Translations under genes and position numbers: made by a program | The notes under the pieces: generated by a model | What the model was told of the DNA's origin: nothing | What the model saw: the letters and a program-made list of their open reading frames with translations, nothing else | Databases searched by the model: none | In this document: positions 1 to 7,443 of the stretch, piece by piece | How the letters are laid out: each line of letters starts with the position of its first letter | How positions within the stretch are numbered: position 1 is the first letter of the stretch | DNA from: an uncultured Clostridia bacterium | Lineage (GTDB): Bacteria > Bacillota > Clostridia > Christensenellales > Borkfalkiaceae | Direction of reading: 5' to 3' | NCBI GenBank assembly: GCA_947631905.1 | Contig: CANRND010000014.1 | Span: 1-54,211 of the forward strand | Length of the DNA: 54,211 bases

Positions 1-63
1 ACTTGCATGTGTTAAGCACGCCGCCAGCGTTCATCCTGAGCCAGAATCAAACTCTTAAGTTTA
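1..63 (-). rRNA. rrs: 16S rRNA gene, 5' end only
   Basis: Read on the minus strand, positions 55-1 give the conserved start of bacterial 16S rRNA, beginning with AGAGTTTGATTCTGGCTCAG and continuing through the GATGAACGCTGGCGGCGTGC region to ACATGCAAGT. The gene runs off the left edge of the window. The mature 5' end is placed about 8 nt before AGAGTTTG by analogy with other 16S genes. Transcription runs away from the candidate origin at 22.2 kb, as expected for an rRNA operon. Confidence 0.97.
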
Positions 64-287
64 ATTGTTTAAAGCCGGTGCGGGCTAAACCGCACCGACG
101 GCTCTAACTTGAATAAATTCTCGTTATCTTTTTGCTGACTTTGTTTTGAGTACTATTGTCTGCTCAAAAAATTGACAGAAACTGCTTTTTGTGTTACAAA
201 AAATCGTTTCTTTCTTATTCTATTTTTAATCTGCGTAAAACCGAACGACAGTTCGGCGCTGCGCCCTTTCAAGAGCTTAGCCTATCA
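64..287 (-). other. 16S rRNA leader with two local hairpins
   Basis: This stretch lies between the rRNA promoter and the 16S 5' end. It holds a hairpin at 75-95 (GGTGCGG ... CCGCACC) and one at 241-256 (CCGAAC GACA GTTCGG). They may belong to the processing or antitermination leader of the pre-rRNA, but no BoxA-type motif was confirmed. No coding region is supported here. Confidence 0.5.
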
Positions 288-316
288 ATTATAACATAGA
301 CTTATGGATCAGTCAA
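288..316 (-). promoter_or_regulatory. rRNA operon promoter
   Basis: On the minus strand, a -35 box TTGACT (311-316) and a perfect -10 box TATAAT (288-293) are separated by 17 bp. The start would be near 281, giving a leader of about 220 nt before the 16S 5' end. Confidence 0.85.
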
Positions 317-508
317 GCGATTTCGACAACTTTTTTCAGGAAAAACTTGGTTTTTTCTTACCGTTGCCTGTTTTTGACGTTCTCCTTTCGGACAGCTTGT
401 TCATTCTATCACACCCAAAAAAAGAAGTCAACTGTTTTTCGCAAGTTTTTTTGTCTTTTTCGGAAAAATTTTTTGTTTTTTTGGTTTGCGATTTTTGACC
501 ACAAGATG

Positions 509-537
509 TTGTATTTTCGTCCCCATTATGCTACAAT
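509..537 (+). promoter_or_regulatory. Promoter of the small membrane protein gene
   Basis: TTGTAT (509-514) and TACAAT (532-537) are spaced by 17 bp, just before the small membrane protein gene. The predicted start is near 544. Confidence 0.55.
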
Positions 538-553
538 GAAAGAAAACTTATAC

Positions 554-811
554 ATGGAAATTTTCGGAATGAGACAAATTTTTCAGACGGTTTTTTGTGT
601 TTTATCGGTACTGAGCGTGGCGGCCGTGTTGCTTGTTGGCATTTTATGCGGCTGGCTGTACGCGCTCATCGCCGTTGCGGCGGCGATCCTCTTTGCCTGC
701 CTCATGTTCTGGTGCAAGAACGGAAACCCTTTCCGCAAGCCGCCCGAAGAGCCGCATGCCGATTATATGAACACGGACGAGGAGAACGACCGCCTGAATA
801 AAAAGCAGTGA
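554..811 (+). CDS. Small membrane protein of unknown function
   Basis: An 85-residue protein with two adjacent hydrophobic segments at about residues 6-25 and 28-48 (TVFCVLSVLSVAAVLLVGIL and ALIAVAAAILFACLMFW). A polar tail ending in NTDEENDRLNKKQ is probably cytoplasmic. I do not recognise the family. The start is uncertain: ATG codons lie at 536, 554 and 569. The first falls inside the predicted -10 box, so 554 or 569 is more likely. The gene stands alone, has its own promoter and is followed by a strong terminator, which supports it being real. Confidence 0.6.
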   Translation: MEIFGMRQIFQTVFCVLSVLSVAAVLLVGILCGWLYALIAVAAAILFACLMFWCKNGNPFRKPPEEPHADYMNTDEENDRLNKKQ

Positions 812-823
812 ACGGGTCAAGAC

Positions 824-864
824 GGCCGCGCCGCGCTTAAAATAGCGCGGCGCGGCCTTTTCTT
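824..864 (+). terminator. Rho-independent terminator
   Basis: A 13-bp GC-rich stem (GGCCGCGCCGCGC, loop TTAAAATA, then its complement) at 824-857 is followed by TTTTCTTC. It ends the small membrane protein gene. Confidence 0.9.
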
Positions 865-887
865 CTATTCCTATTTATATATAGTAG

Positions 888-1139
888 TTATAGTTTTTCC
901 GCCACAGAAATGCGGAACGTCTGCCCGTTGCGGAATTTGACGACGAGCGCGGACGGCTCTTCTTCCACCTCCGCGTCGAACACCTCGTCCGAAAAGATTC
1001 TGAGATCGCGCAAAATATCCTCTTCCCTAAGCAGATATACCCGCTCGTCTACGGGGGAGATCGTAAGCCCCGCACTCTCATCTTCCAGCCGCCGCAATAC
1101 TTCCCGCATTACCGCTTCCACTTTTCCGTCGTTTGCCAT
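888..1139 (-). CDS. Small acidic protein of unknown function
   Basis: An 83-residue soluble, acidic protein (MANDGKVEAVMREVLRRLED...). It has an N-terminal helix-like stretch, a run of acidic residues (FDAEVEEEPS) near residues 54-63 and a short beta-like C-terminus (ALVVKFRNGQTFRISVAEKL). No family is recognised. It has a strong Shine-Dalgarno (AAGGAGGAAG) 6 nt before the ATG. The message would pass through a terminator-like hairpin at 1159-1192 before the ribosome site, so expression may be attenuated. Confidence 0.65.
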   Translation of the reverse strand: MANDGKVEAVMREVLRRLEDESAGLTISPVDERVYLLREEDILRDLRIFSDEVFDAEVEEEPSALVVKFRNGQTFRISVAEKL

Positions 1140-1158
1140 TTTTTCTTCCTCCTTACTT

Positions 1159-1192
1159 AAAATAAAAGCGCGTACCCCGAAAGGAGACGCGC
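1159..1192 (-). terminator. Terminator-like hairpin in the 5' leader of the 888-1139 gene
   Basis: On the minus strand, GCGCGT (1192-1187) pairs with ACGCGC (1173-1168) and is followed directly by TTTTATTTTA. The Shine-Dalgarno of the downstream gene begins only about 8 nt later. The position suits an attenuator, or else the end of an upstream transcript on the minus strand. Confidence 0.6.
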
Positions 1193-1210
1193 TCCATCGG
1201 CGGTATTGTC

Positions 1211-1333
1211 TGCGACAACAATAGAAAGATGCTCAAATAACACACCGTATTTTACCACGTGGAATTATTCGACCGCTCAATGGCAAGAATATATAATTCC
1301 ACAATTTAGGAAAAATATTCTATTGTTGTCGCA
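1211..1333. repeat. Nested inverted repeats, 123 bp
   Basis: Outer perfect 16-bp inverted arms lie at 1211-1226 (TGCGACAACAATAGAA) and 1318-1333. Inner perfect 10-bp arms lie at 1259-1268 (GTGGAATTAT) and 1293-1302. No coding potential is seen inside. It could be a very small MITE-like element or a two-layer operator region upstream of the 888-1139 gene. No clear target-site duplication flanks it. Confidence 0.7.
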
Positions 1334-1394
1334 TGATTATTGTAACAAAAATGACGGAACTTGTCAAGCGCTTCTGCGGGAAATGTCATTTAAT

Positions 1395-1481
1395 TGTCAT
1401 TTCGACCGAAGCGAAGCGGAGTGGAGAAATCTCAACAATATTAAAATAAGGTAGAGATTTCTCGACAAGCTCGAAATGACA
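1395..1481. repeat. Dispersed palindromic repeat, family A
   Basis: It begins TGTCATTTCGACC and ends with the near-complement TCGAAATGACA. Each half carries GAGAAATCTC or its complement, with an AT-rich centre (AACAATATTAAAATAAGG). Related copies lie at 1582-1729, 25819-25905, 39033-39125, 45884-45972 and 46110-46147, all between genes. No transposase is nearby. Confidence 0.85.
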
Positions 1482-1581
1482 TTTTGGAACTTCGCGCGGG
1501 GCGCCTCCGCTCAACATGACGTATTTGGGAAAAGGCGCCAAGGGGTTTTATTGTCATTTCGACCCGCACTTTTCCTCTTAT

Positions 1582-1729
1582 TGTCATTTCGACCGCCCGC
1601 ATGTTCTATTTTGTCGAAGGGCGGCACGAGCCGCAGGCGAAGTACCGAAGCGAACGAAGTGAGCGGAGTGGAGAAATCTCAACAATATTAAAATAAGGTA
1701 GAGATGTCTCCACTTCGGTCGACATGACA
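1582..1729. repeat. Dispersed palindromic repeat, family A, longer copy
   Basis: The same ends as the 1395-1481 copy (TGTCATTTCGACC ... GGTCGACATGACA), with about 60 extra bases in the left half that include GGGCGGCACGAGCCGCAGGC. A truncated start of a further copy lies at 1551-1580, so the array appears to have been built by nested or tandem insertion. Confidence 0.8.
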
Positions 1730-1828
1730 CTTTTGGAACGGCGCGCGGGGCGACTGCGCTCGGGATGACATTTTGGAAAGCCCTCTCCGTGGGAGAGGGG
1801 TAGGGGTGTGGGGCGTGTTCTAAATAAT

Positions 1829-1877
1829 GCCCACCCCCTTAATCCCCCTCCAATGGAGGGGGATTAAGGGGGTGGGC
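1829..1877. repeat. Perfect 49-bp palindrome with a single-base centre
   Basis: Two 24-nt arms (GCCCACCCCCTTAATCCCCC ... and its exact complement) surround one central base at 1853. It lies 13 bp past the stop of the cytoplasmic GH43 gene. No T-tract follows on either strand, so it is not a standard terminator. It could stabilise the 3' end of the message or be a mobile palindrome. Confidence 0.9.
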
Positions 1878-1890
1878 CGCCGATCGTAAA

Positions 1891-3378
1891 TCAAATGCGG
1901 AATGTGCTGTCGAGATGAAGCGCCATGCCGCTCGTTCTGCCGAGCGCCGTAACGGTGAGGCCCGCCGCGTTCTGCCCCTCGTGCCACGCGGGCATTACCA
2001 CGCCGAGATATTCCTCGCCGTCGATGATCACCGAGATGTAGCGGCTTCCGTACATGCGCCATTCCCCCTCGTAGCCGCCTTTCACCGTGCCGTCCGCATG
2101 CAGCTCCACCCGCTTCGCCGCAACCGTTTTATACCCCTGCAAAAAGCGCACCGCCTCAAACTTGCCCGCCGTGATGTTGAGCAGTTCTTCCGCCGTGACG
2201 TCCTGCAATTCTTCGCCCGCATAGCGGTTGGAGTTCATCACGATCCAGCCGTCCGAGTTGAAATCGTACTGCCCTAAATAGAGATAGTGGAAGTTGTTTG
2301 AACGGCTCATGCCGCGCTCGATGAATAAGTTCGTCCTGCAATGGTAGGCGATGAGGTTGACGCCGCCCGAAGTCGTGAACATGTCGTTATGCCCCGGGCA
2401 GAAAAAGTCCTGCTCTCCCTCGCGGCGGAAACTGCCAAGCAGCTTGTTTCCCGTGCCGAGATCGGTGGAGCAGACGAGCAGGTTGCCGTTGACGTCCACA
2501 TACGGTCCCTCGGGCCGTTCGCTTCTGCCGCAGCGCATGTTGTACGCCGACGAAAGAGAACCGTAAGAACACATGAGGTAATAATAATTTTTCTTGCGCC
2601 AGACGCCGTTTTCCAGCACGTCTACCCCCTCGTGGTAGTGGATGACCCCGCCTTCGAGCGAACCGCGGGCGAGCGGCGTGCCGTAATATTCTTCAAACGT
2701 ACAGTGTTTCCGTGCGAAATCGGTGTAGGTAAGCCCGTCTTTTCTCAGCCCCGTGGCCCGATCGAGTTCGATGAGGTGGATCCCCAGCCCGAACGAGCCG
2801 TATACGAGAAAGCTCCTGCCCTCGGCGGAAAAGTACTGCGGGTCGATACAGTTGGGCGTGCGCCAGCCCGCGGGAGAGCGCAAAATCAAACCCGTATAAG
2901 AAAATCCGCCGTCGGGACGGTCGGACTTTGCAAGCCCGATGCAGGACTTGCTCCCCCCGAAATAGCCCGTGAGACAGAAATACAGCCAGAACTTGCCGTC
3001 CGTGCCGCGCACGCAATGGGGCGCCCAAAACGCCATTGTGCCGTCTTTGCGCGCGCACACGCCGTAGCCCACTTCGGAAGCGGGAGTCATGCACCAGTCG
3101 AACGCGGGTTGCAGGTCCCCCCTGCCGCGGCGGTAGAGGGGGGCGGTATCCTCCATATCGAACGCGGAGCCGACGTATTCCCAATGGATGAGGTCCGTAC
3201 TTTTGCGGATCTGGTATCCGCTCGGAGCGCCGAACGTATCGGTGGAGTAAGCATAATATACCCCCTCCCATTCGAGGAGGGAGGGATCGTGCGCGCAACC
3301 CTCTTTCCAGTTTTTATAGTCGGGCGTGCGCATTTGAAGCGCATTGAAATGCGGATTTTTCGGATAACGGATCGCCAT
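1891..3378 (-). CDS. Glycoside hydrolase family 43, probable cytoplasmic arabinan-degrading enzyme
   Basis: A 495-residue protein without a signal peptide. Near residue 30 the CAHDPSLLEWEGVYYAYSTD stretch carries the catalytic-base aspartate of GH43. The FWAPHCVRGTDGKFWLYFCL stretch, CIDPQYF and YYYLMCSYGSLSSAYNMR fit the five-bladed propeller of the endo-arabinanase branch. The last ~90 residues (from about VTAEELLNITAGKFEAVRF) match the beta-barrel C-terminal domain often joined to such enzymes. It follows a second GH43 gene that carries a lipoprotein signal, so this copy probably finishes imported arabino-oligosaccharides inside the cell. The substrate is inferred from similarity and context; xylan-derived substrates are possible. 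Confidence 0.85.
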   Translation of the reverse strand: MAIRYPKNPHFNALQMRTPDYKNWKEGCAHDPSLLEWEGVYYAYSTDTFGAPSGYQIRKSTDLIHWEYVGSAFDMEDTAPLYRRGRGDLQPAFDWCMTPASEVGYGVCARKDGTMAFWAPHCVRGTDGKFWLYFCLTGYFGGSKSCIGLAKSDRPDGGFSYTGLILRSPAGWRTPNCIDPQYFSAEGRSFLVYGSFGLGIHLIELDRATGLRKDGLTYTDFARKHCTFEEYYGTPLARGSLEGGVIHYHEGVDVLENGVWRKKNYYYLMCSYGSLSSAYNMRCGRSERPEGPYVDVNGNLLVCSTDLGTGNKLLGSFRREGEQDFFCPGHNDMFTTSGGVNLIAYHCRTNLFIERGMSRSNNFHYLYLGQYDFNSDGWIVMNSNRYAGEELQDVTAEELLNITAGKFEAVRFLQGYKTVAAKRVELHADGTVKGGYEGEWRMYGSRYISVIIDGEEYLGVVMPAWHEGQNAAGLTVTALGRTSGMALHLDSTFRI

Positions 3379-3477
3379 ATTCTAACCTTATTTTTGCATA
3401 CGTTTTGCGTTTTATGCCCTTTTAACGACCCGTCCCCCCAAACGGGGGGACGGAAAAATGCGATTTTTTGTTGAAAC

Positions 3478-4998
3478 TCAGTCCGCCGCGTTGAGCCAGA
3501 CGGGAAGCCCGTCTTCGGAAGTGGCGGTCATGCAATACACCCCTTTCTTCGTGCCGTAGTTCCGCCAGCCGGGAGCGGCTACGCCCTTATAGGTGATCTC
3601 CCCGAGGGTGATGGTAAAGTAGTAGCCCTGCGAGAGCGACCATGTTCCCGCTTCCGTTCCGCCGCTCATCACCTTGCCGTCTGCGGTGAGCGAATACGCC
3701 ACGGAATGCGCATAATCCTTGCTCGTTCCCGCCGTATGCACGATCACGTCGTAGTTGCCCGCGAGCGTTTCCGCCGTGACGGTACCCGCGCTCTCGCCCG
3801 CATAGCGGTTGGGAGACATCACGGGCCAGCCGTCCTCGTTGAAGAAGAGCTGATGCACTTCCACATGGTGCGCGCCGTTCAACGCGTTGCGCACGTGGCA
3901 GACGACCAAATATTTGCCGTCCTTTTTGATCACGGAGTTGTGGCCGAGCGCGGTATCCGTGGGGCCGCCGTTGAACTGGTAGTTGCCCGCAAGTTTTACG
4001 CCGAACTCATCCGAATAGGCGGTGAGGACATGATCCTTGATGTCGGTGTAAGGCCCCTCGGGGTTCTTGCTCCGCGCCACGCGCATATTGTAATCGGTGC
4101 TGAGGTCGCCGTACGTCGTCATGAGATAGTAATAGTCGTTATCGGCGTTATAGAACACGAACGGGCCTTCCACCACTTTGCCGCCGCTCGTCCCCGAGCC
4201 GCCTTTCCAAAGGAGGGTGCCGTAATAGTTCTCGTTGTCATGGTCGGTGACGACGGGAAGCCCGTTCTGATCGAGTTCTTTGAGGAAGATCCCCGTAAAG
4301 TAGGATCCGTATACCATCCACAGCTTGCCGTTTTTATCGTAGAACAGCTCGGGGTCGATGCAATTCGGTTCCCCGCTGTTGCCGAACGATTGCACGATGA
4401 TCTCGTCGACATTGTAAGGCCCCATGATGTTGCGGGAACTCACCCTGCCGATAAGCGACTTGCTCGAACCGAAAGAATCGGTGATTGAGTAGTACATGTA
4501 GTAACGGCTGCCGATCTTCATGACGTCGGGCGCCCATGTAGAGGAGATGGTGTCGTTTCCCTTGTCTTTGATTTCCGCCGCGGTGACCGATTTTTCGAGC
4601 GCTCTCGGCCAGCTTATTCCCGCTGTGCCGCTGAAAGGATTTTCCTTGTCGTAGAGTACCTGCCAATTATAGTCGCCCTCTTCCTGTTGCCACGTGATGA
4701 GGTCGGAAGAACTTGCCACGGCGAAATGGGAGCCGAACGCGTAATACTTTCCCGTCACGTCGTCGTAAAAGACGGACGGATCGTGGACGGCCACATTGTT
4801 CAAGTTTGCCGAAGTGGGCAAAACGGCCTCCGCCGTGGGAACGGTCGTCCCCTTTGTCATCCAGATCGCCTTATCGTACCAATCCGACGCACTGCCGCCG
4901 TTTTCGTTCCCGCCGGAATCCTTTTGGCAGCCGACCGCGGTAGCGAGCACCAACACAATACTCAAAATTCCCGCAAGCACGGGATAACGTTTCTTCAT
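3478..4998 (-). CDS. Exported GH43 lipoprotein, probable endo-1,5-alpha-L-arabinanase
   Basis: A 506-residue protein with a lipoprotein signal: MKKRY, a hydrophobic stretch and the lipobox ATAVGC (Cys ~24), so it should be anchored outside the membrane. The GH43 domain shows VAVHDPSVFYDDVTGKYYAF (catalytic Asp), SSTWAPDVMKIGSRYYMYYS, CIDPELFYDKNGKLWMVYGS and the YYYLMTTYGDLSTDYNMRVA stretch. A C-terminal domain (VTAETLAGNYDVIV onward) parallels that of the neighbouring GH43. The start has a good Shine-Dalgarno (GGGGGAAAG). It has its own promoter (5028-5056) and is separated from the permease gene by a terminator, so it forms a separate transcript. It likely cuts arabinan at the surface for the adjacent transporter. 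Confidence 0.88.
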   Translation of the reverse strand: MKKRYPVLAGILSIVLVLATAVGCQKDSGGNENGGSASDWYDKAIWMTKGTTVPTAEAVLPTSANLNNVAVHDPSVFYDDVTGKYYAFGSHFAVASSSDLITWQQEEGDYNWQVLYDKENPFSGTAGISWPRALEKSVTAAEIKDKGNDTISSTWAPDVMKIGSRYYMYYSITDSFGSSKSLIGRVSSRNIMGPYNVDEIIVQSFGNSGEPNCIDPELFYDKNGKLWMVYGSYFTGIFLKELDQNGLPVVTDHDNENYYGTLLWKGGSGTSGGKVVEGPFVFYNADNDYYYLMTTYGDLSTDYNMRVARSKNPEGPYTDIKDHVLTAYSDEFGVKLAGNYQFNGGPTDTALGHNSVIKKDGKYLVVCHVRNALNGAHHVEVHQLFFNEDGWPVMSPNRYAGESAGTVTAETLAGNYDVIVHTAGTSKDYAHSVAYSLTADGKVMSGGTEAGTWSLSQGYYFTITLGEITYKGVAAPGWRNYGTKKGVYCMTATSEDGLPVWLNAAD

Positions 4999-5027
4999 AA
5001 CTTTCCCCCTTTGATTTGTCTGTTTCC

Positions 5028-5056
5028 ATTATAATATAGTTGGGAAAATTTGTCAA
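5028..5056 (-). promoter_or_regulatory. Promoter of the GH43 lipoprotein gene
   Basis: TTGACA (5051-5056) and TATAAT (5028-5033) on the minus strand, 17-bp spacer: a near-perfect sigma-A promoter. It starts transcription about 25 nt before the GH43 ATG. Confidence 0.88.
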
Positions 5057-5066
5057 GGGACGGGCA

Positions 5067-5096
5067 GAAAAAAACGGAGCCGAAGCTCCGTTTTTT
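5067..5096 (-). terminator. Terminator between the permease and GH43 genes
   Basis: The stem ACGGAGC, loop TTCG, and its complement GCTCCGT are followed on the minus strand by TTTTTTT (and by TTTTTT on the plus strand). It ends the SBP-permease operon just after the second permease gene. Confidence 0.88.
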
Positions 5097-5112
5097 CAAT
5101 ACGTATCGGATT

Positions 5113-6171
5113 TTACTCCTTAGAACCCGTAAGCATCAGAGAGCTGATAATGAGCTTCTGGAAGCATGCGAACAGGATCATGACGGGCAACACGCAGATG
5201 ACCGAACCCGCGATAACCGAGGCGTAATGCTGTTGCGCAAACGGGCCGTTGCCGCCGAAGCCGTCCATTGCCGCGATCGCGTGCGGCAGGTTGATGGCGT
5301 GAGAGGTGCCGGGGATCATGATGAACGAACCCATGTAGTTGTTCCAGCAACCCATGAAAGACAGGAGTCCCTGCGCCATGATCGCGGGCATTGCGAGCGG
5401 GAGGATGAACCCGCAGAAGATGCGGAAGTATCCCGCGCCGTCGATCTTTGCCGCTTCGATGATGGACGTCGGCAGACCGAACAGGAACTGGCGGATGAAG
5501 AACGCCGTCATGATGGAACCGAACATGCCGGGGATGATGAGAACGAGACCGTTGTCACGCCAGCCGAGCGAATCGTACAGGGAGAACTGCGCCGTCATGA
5601 TAGACGGGCCGGGGACCATGATCGCGGCAAGCAGGAAATAGAACACTGCGTTTCTGCCGATCCAGTTGATCTTCGCAAACGAGAATGCCGCGGAAGCCGA
5701 GGTGATAACGCCTACGACGACGGGAACGACCGAATAAATGAAGTTATTGAGAAGCACCCGCCAGAACGTAAGGCTGTTTTCGGAGACCTGCACGCCCTTT
5801 GTGAAGAAATAGTAGTAGTTCCAGAAGATCCCGCCCGCGGAGTGCGCGGCGACAAATTCTGACGTGACCGTACTTTCTTCGGGCCACCATACGAGTCTTT
5901 CCAACAGTTCGCGGCTCGTTTCGGTATCCGCAAAGGAGCCTGCGATCATCCACCAGAAAGGATACACCATGAGGAACGTGCCGAACAGCAGGATGATGTA
6001 GGTGAATACATCGCCCACGAATTTGGCGCGCTTCTTGCTCGCGCGGTGCGTTTTGGTGGAAATGCCGAAGAAAGCAAGCACTGCGCCCCATGCGTAACGG
6101 ATGGAGGAGTACTGTTGCTTTTCTTCTTGGACTACGGGTTCTTCTTCAACGATATTTTCAACGTTTTCCAT
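5113..6171 (-). CDS. Carbohydrate ABC transporter permease, MalG/AraQ type
   Basis: A 352-residue inner-membrane permease. After a ~50-residue acidic N-terminal tail there are about six membrane segments. The EAA loop that docks the ATPase reads EAAKIDGAGYFRIFCGFILP, and the C-terminus is LIISSLMLTGSKE. The start was placed at 6171 because AAGGAGGG lies 6 nt upstream. It follows the other permease by 13 nt, in the order SBP-permease-permease. No ATPase gene is in the window, so the importer presumably borrows a shared MsmX-like ATPase. The sugar is inferred from the adjacent GH43 genes. Confidence 0.9.
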   Translation of the reverse strand: MENVENIVEEEPVVQEEKQQYSSIRYAWGAVLAFFGISTKTHRASKKRAKFVGDVFTYIILLFGTFLMVYPFWWMIAGSFADTETSRELLERLVWWPEESTVTSEFVAAHSAGGIFWNYYYFFTKGVQVSENSLTFWRVLLNNFIYSVVPVVVGVITSASAAFSFAKINWIGRNAVFYFLLAAIMVPGPSIMTAQFSLYDSLGWRDNGLVLIIPGMFGSIMTAFFIRQFLFGLPTSIIEAAKIDGAGYFRIFCGFILPLAMPAIMAQGLLSFMGCWNNYMGSFIMIPGTSHAINLPHAIAAMDGFGGNGPFAQQHYASVIAGSVICVLPVMILFACFQKLIISSLMLTGSKE

Positions 6172-6184
6172 GAAATTTCCCTCC

Positions 6185-7348
6185 TTAGTCCTTATTGCGC
6201 GAATCCAGCCAGAACTGGAACATGGTGAGCGCGAAGATGATGACCGCAAGGATCATGCCGTAGGCGGCGCCCTGCGAGGGCTTAGCGCCCATGCCGTTCA
6301 GACCGCTGAGCCAGATCAGCGAGACATAACCCGAGGTGATGTAACTTTCGCCGATGAACAACGTGGGTTCCGCGTAGATCTGCATGCCGCCGATGACGGA
6401 AGTAACGATGTTGTAGAAAATGACGGGATAGAGGTCGGGCATGGTGACTTTCCAGAAGATCGTCCAGCCGTTTGCGCCGTCAATCTGCGCCGCCTCTTTG
6501 GTTGCCGCATTTACGCCCGAAAGACCCGCTATGTACAGGATGATCGTGCCGCCGAGGCCCTTCCAAACGCTCATGACGATGATAATCACTTTCGTCAGAA
6601 GCCCCTGGCACCAGAACGATTCGTTCATGAATTTACTGTTGGGGTTGGGCGTTCCGCCCGCGTCGGAAATGATCCTGTTCCACGTGAGGTCGGTAAAGCC
6701 GCTCAGGTTGACCCACTGGAAGCCGCCCCCGCCGCCGTAATCTTTCAAGCCGAGGATGCCGTTCATAACGCCCTGTTGCGAGAACATGAGTTTGAACGTA
6801 AAGACGATGGAGATAGTACTTGCGACGCAGGGGAAGTAATAGAGGACTCTGAATACGTTCCCGCCCTTGATGTCGCGGGACATGCACACCGCGAAGAACA
6901 TGGAAAGGACCATGCCGATCGGGATACCGATCATGTAGAACACGGTGTTGAACATGTACAGCCAGATTTCGGGGAGCATGTAGCCGGCGATCGTTTTACT
7001 TTCGATCGTGTTGGTAAACGCATAGGAGTACCAATGGAACGGCTGTACGATTTTTTCTCCCGTTTCGGTTGTGGTGGCAAAGATGTGCTGTCCCATTTCG
7101 CCGACGTATGCGAACATATCGCCTTTCAAAATGGAATAGTCGGTAAACGAAAGCAAGAATGCCAAGACCAAGCAGATATAGACGAACCAAACGGTGCCTA
7201 CGATCAGCGGGATGCAGAAGATCCAGCCCCACAGATTATCTTGCAGTTTGGCCTGGTTGATGGGCTTTCTCTGCTTCTTTTGGGGGACCGCCTCTTCCGC
7301 AACGGCCTGATCTTCTATGGCTTCGTTTGCGGTGATGGTATCTTCCAT
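6185..7348 (-). CDS. Carbohydrate ABC transporter permease, MalF/AraP type
   Basis: A 387-residue permease with a charged N-terminal tail (KKQRKPINQAK) followed by about six membrane segments. The EAA loop reads EAAQIDGANGWTIFWKVTMP, as expected for the MalF-like partner. The start at 7348 has AAGGAGG 6 nt upstream; an in-frame ATG 18 nt earlier lacks such a site. It pairs with the downstream MalG-like permease and lies 95 nt after the substrate-binding protein, with a strong hairpin in that gap. Confidence 0.9.
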   Translation of the reverse strand: MEDTITANEAIEDQAVAEEAVPQKKQRKPINQAKLQDNLWGWIFCIPLIVGTVWFVYICLVLAFLLSFTDYSILKGDMFAYVGEMGQHIFATTTETGEKIVQPFHWYSYAFTNTIESKTIAGYMLPEIWLYMFNTVFYMIGIPIGMVLSMFFAVCMSRDIKGGNVFRVLYYFPCVASTISIVFTFKLMFSQQGVMNGILGLKDYGGGGGFQWVNLSGFTDLTWNRIISDAGGTPNPNSKFMNESFWCQGLLTKVIIIVMSVWKGLGGTIILYIAGLSGVNAATKEAAQIDGANGWTIFWKVTMPDLYPVIFYNIVTSVIGGMQIYAEPTLFIGESYITSGYVSLIWLSGLNGMGAKPSQGAAYGMILAVIIFALTMFQFWLDSRNKD

Positions 7349-7384
7349 AAATTCCTCCTTACACAAATTTTTTCATACTTCTCT

Positions 7385-7414
7385 GCGGATACCCCCGCAA
7401 GCGGGAGTATCCGC
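7385..7414 (-). other. Hairpin inside the transporter operon
   Basis: GCGGATACTCCCGC pairs with GCGGGGGTATCCGC across a 2-nt loop on the minus strand, between the binding-protein gene and the first permease gene. There is no T-run directly after it, so it may protect the 3' end of the binding-protein message rather than terminate, as intercistronic hairpins do between binding-protein and permease genes in other operons. Confidence 0.65.
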
Positions 7415-7443
7415 GGAAGCCGTTTCGTTTCATCAAGCGGATC

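Noticed and set aside
1206-1691. Open frames in the repeat-rich 1.2-1.7 kb gap
   Set aside because: They run through inverted repeats and family A repeats (the RSEAEW-type peptides are repeat translation).
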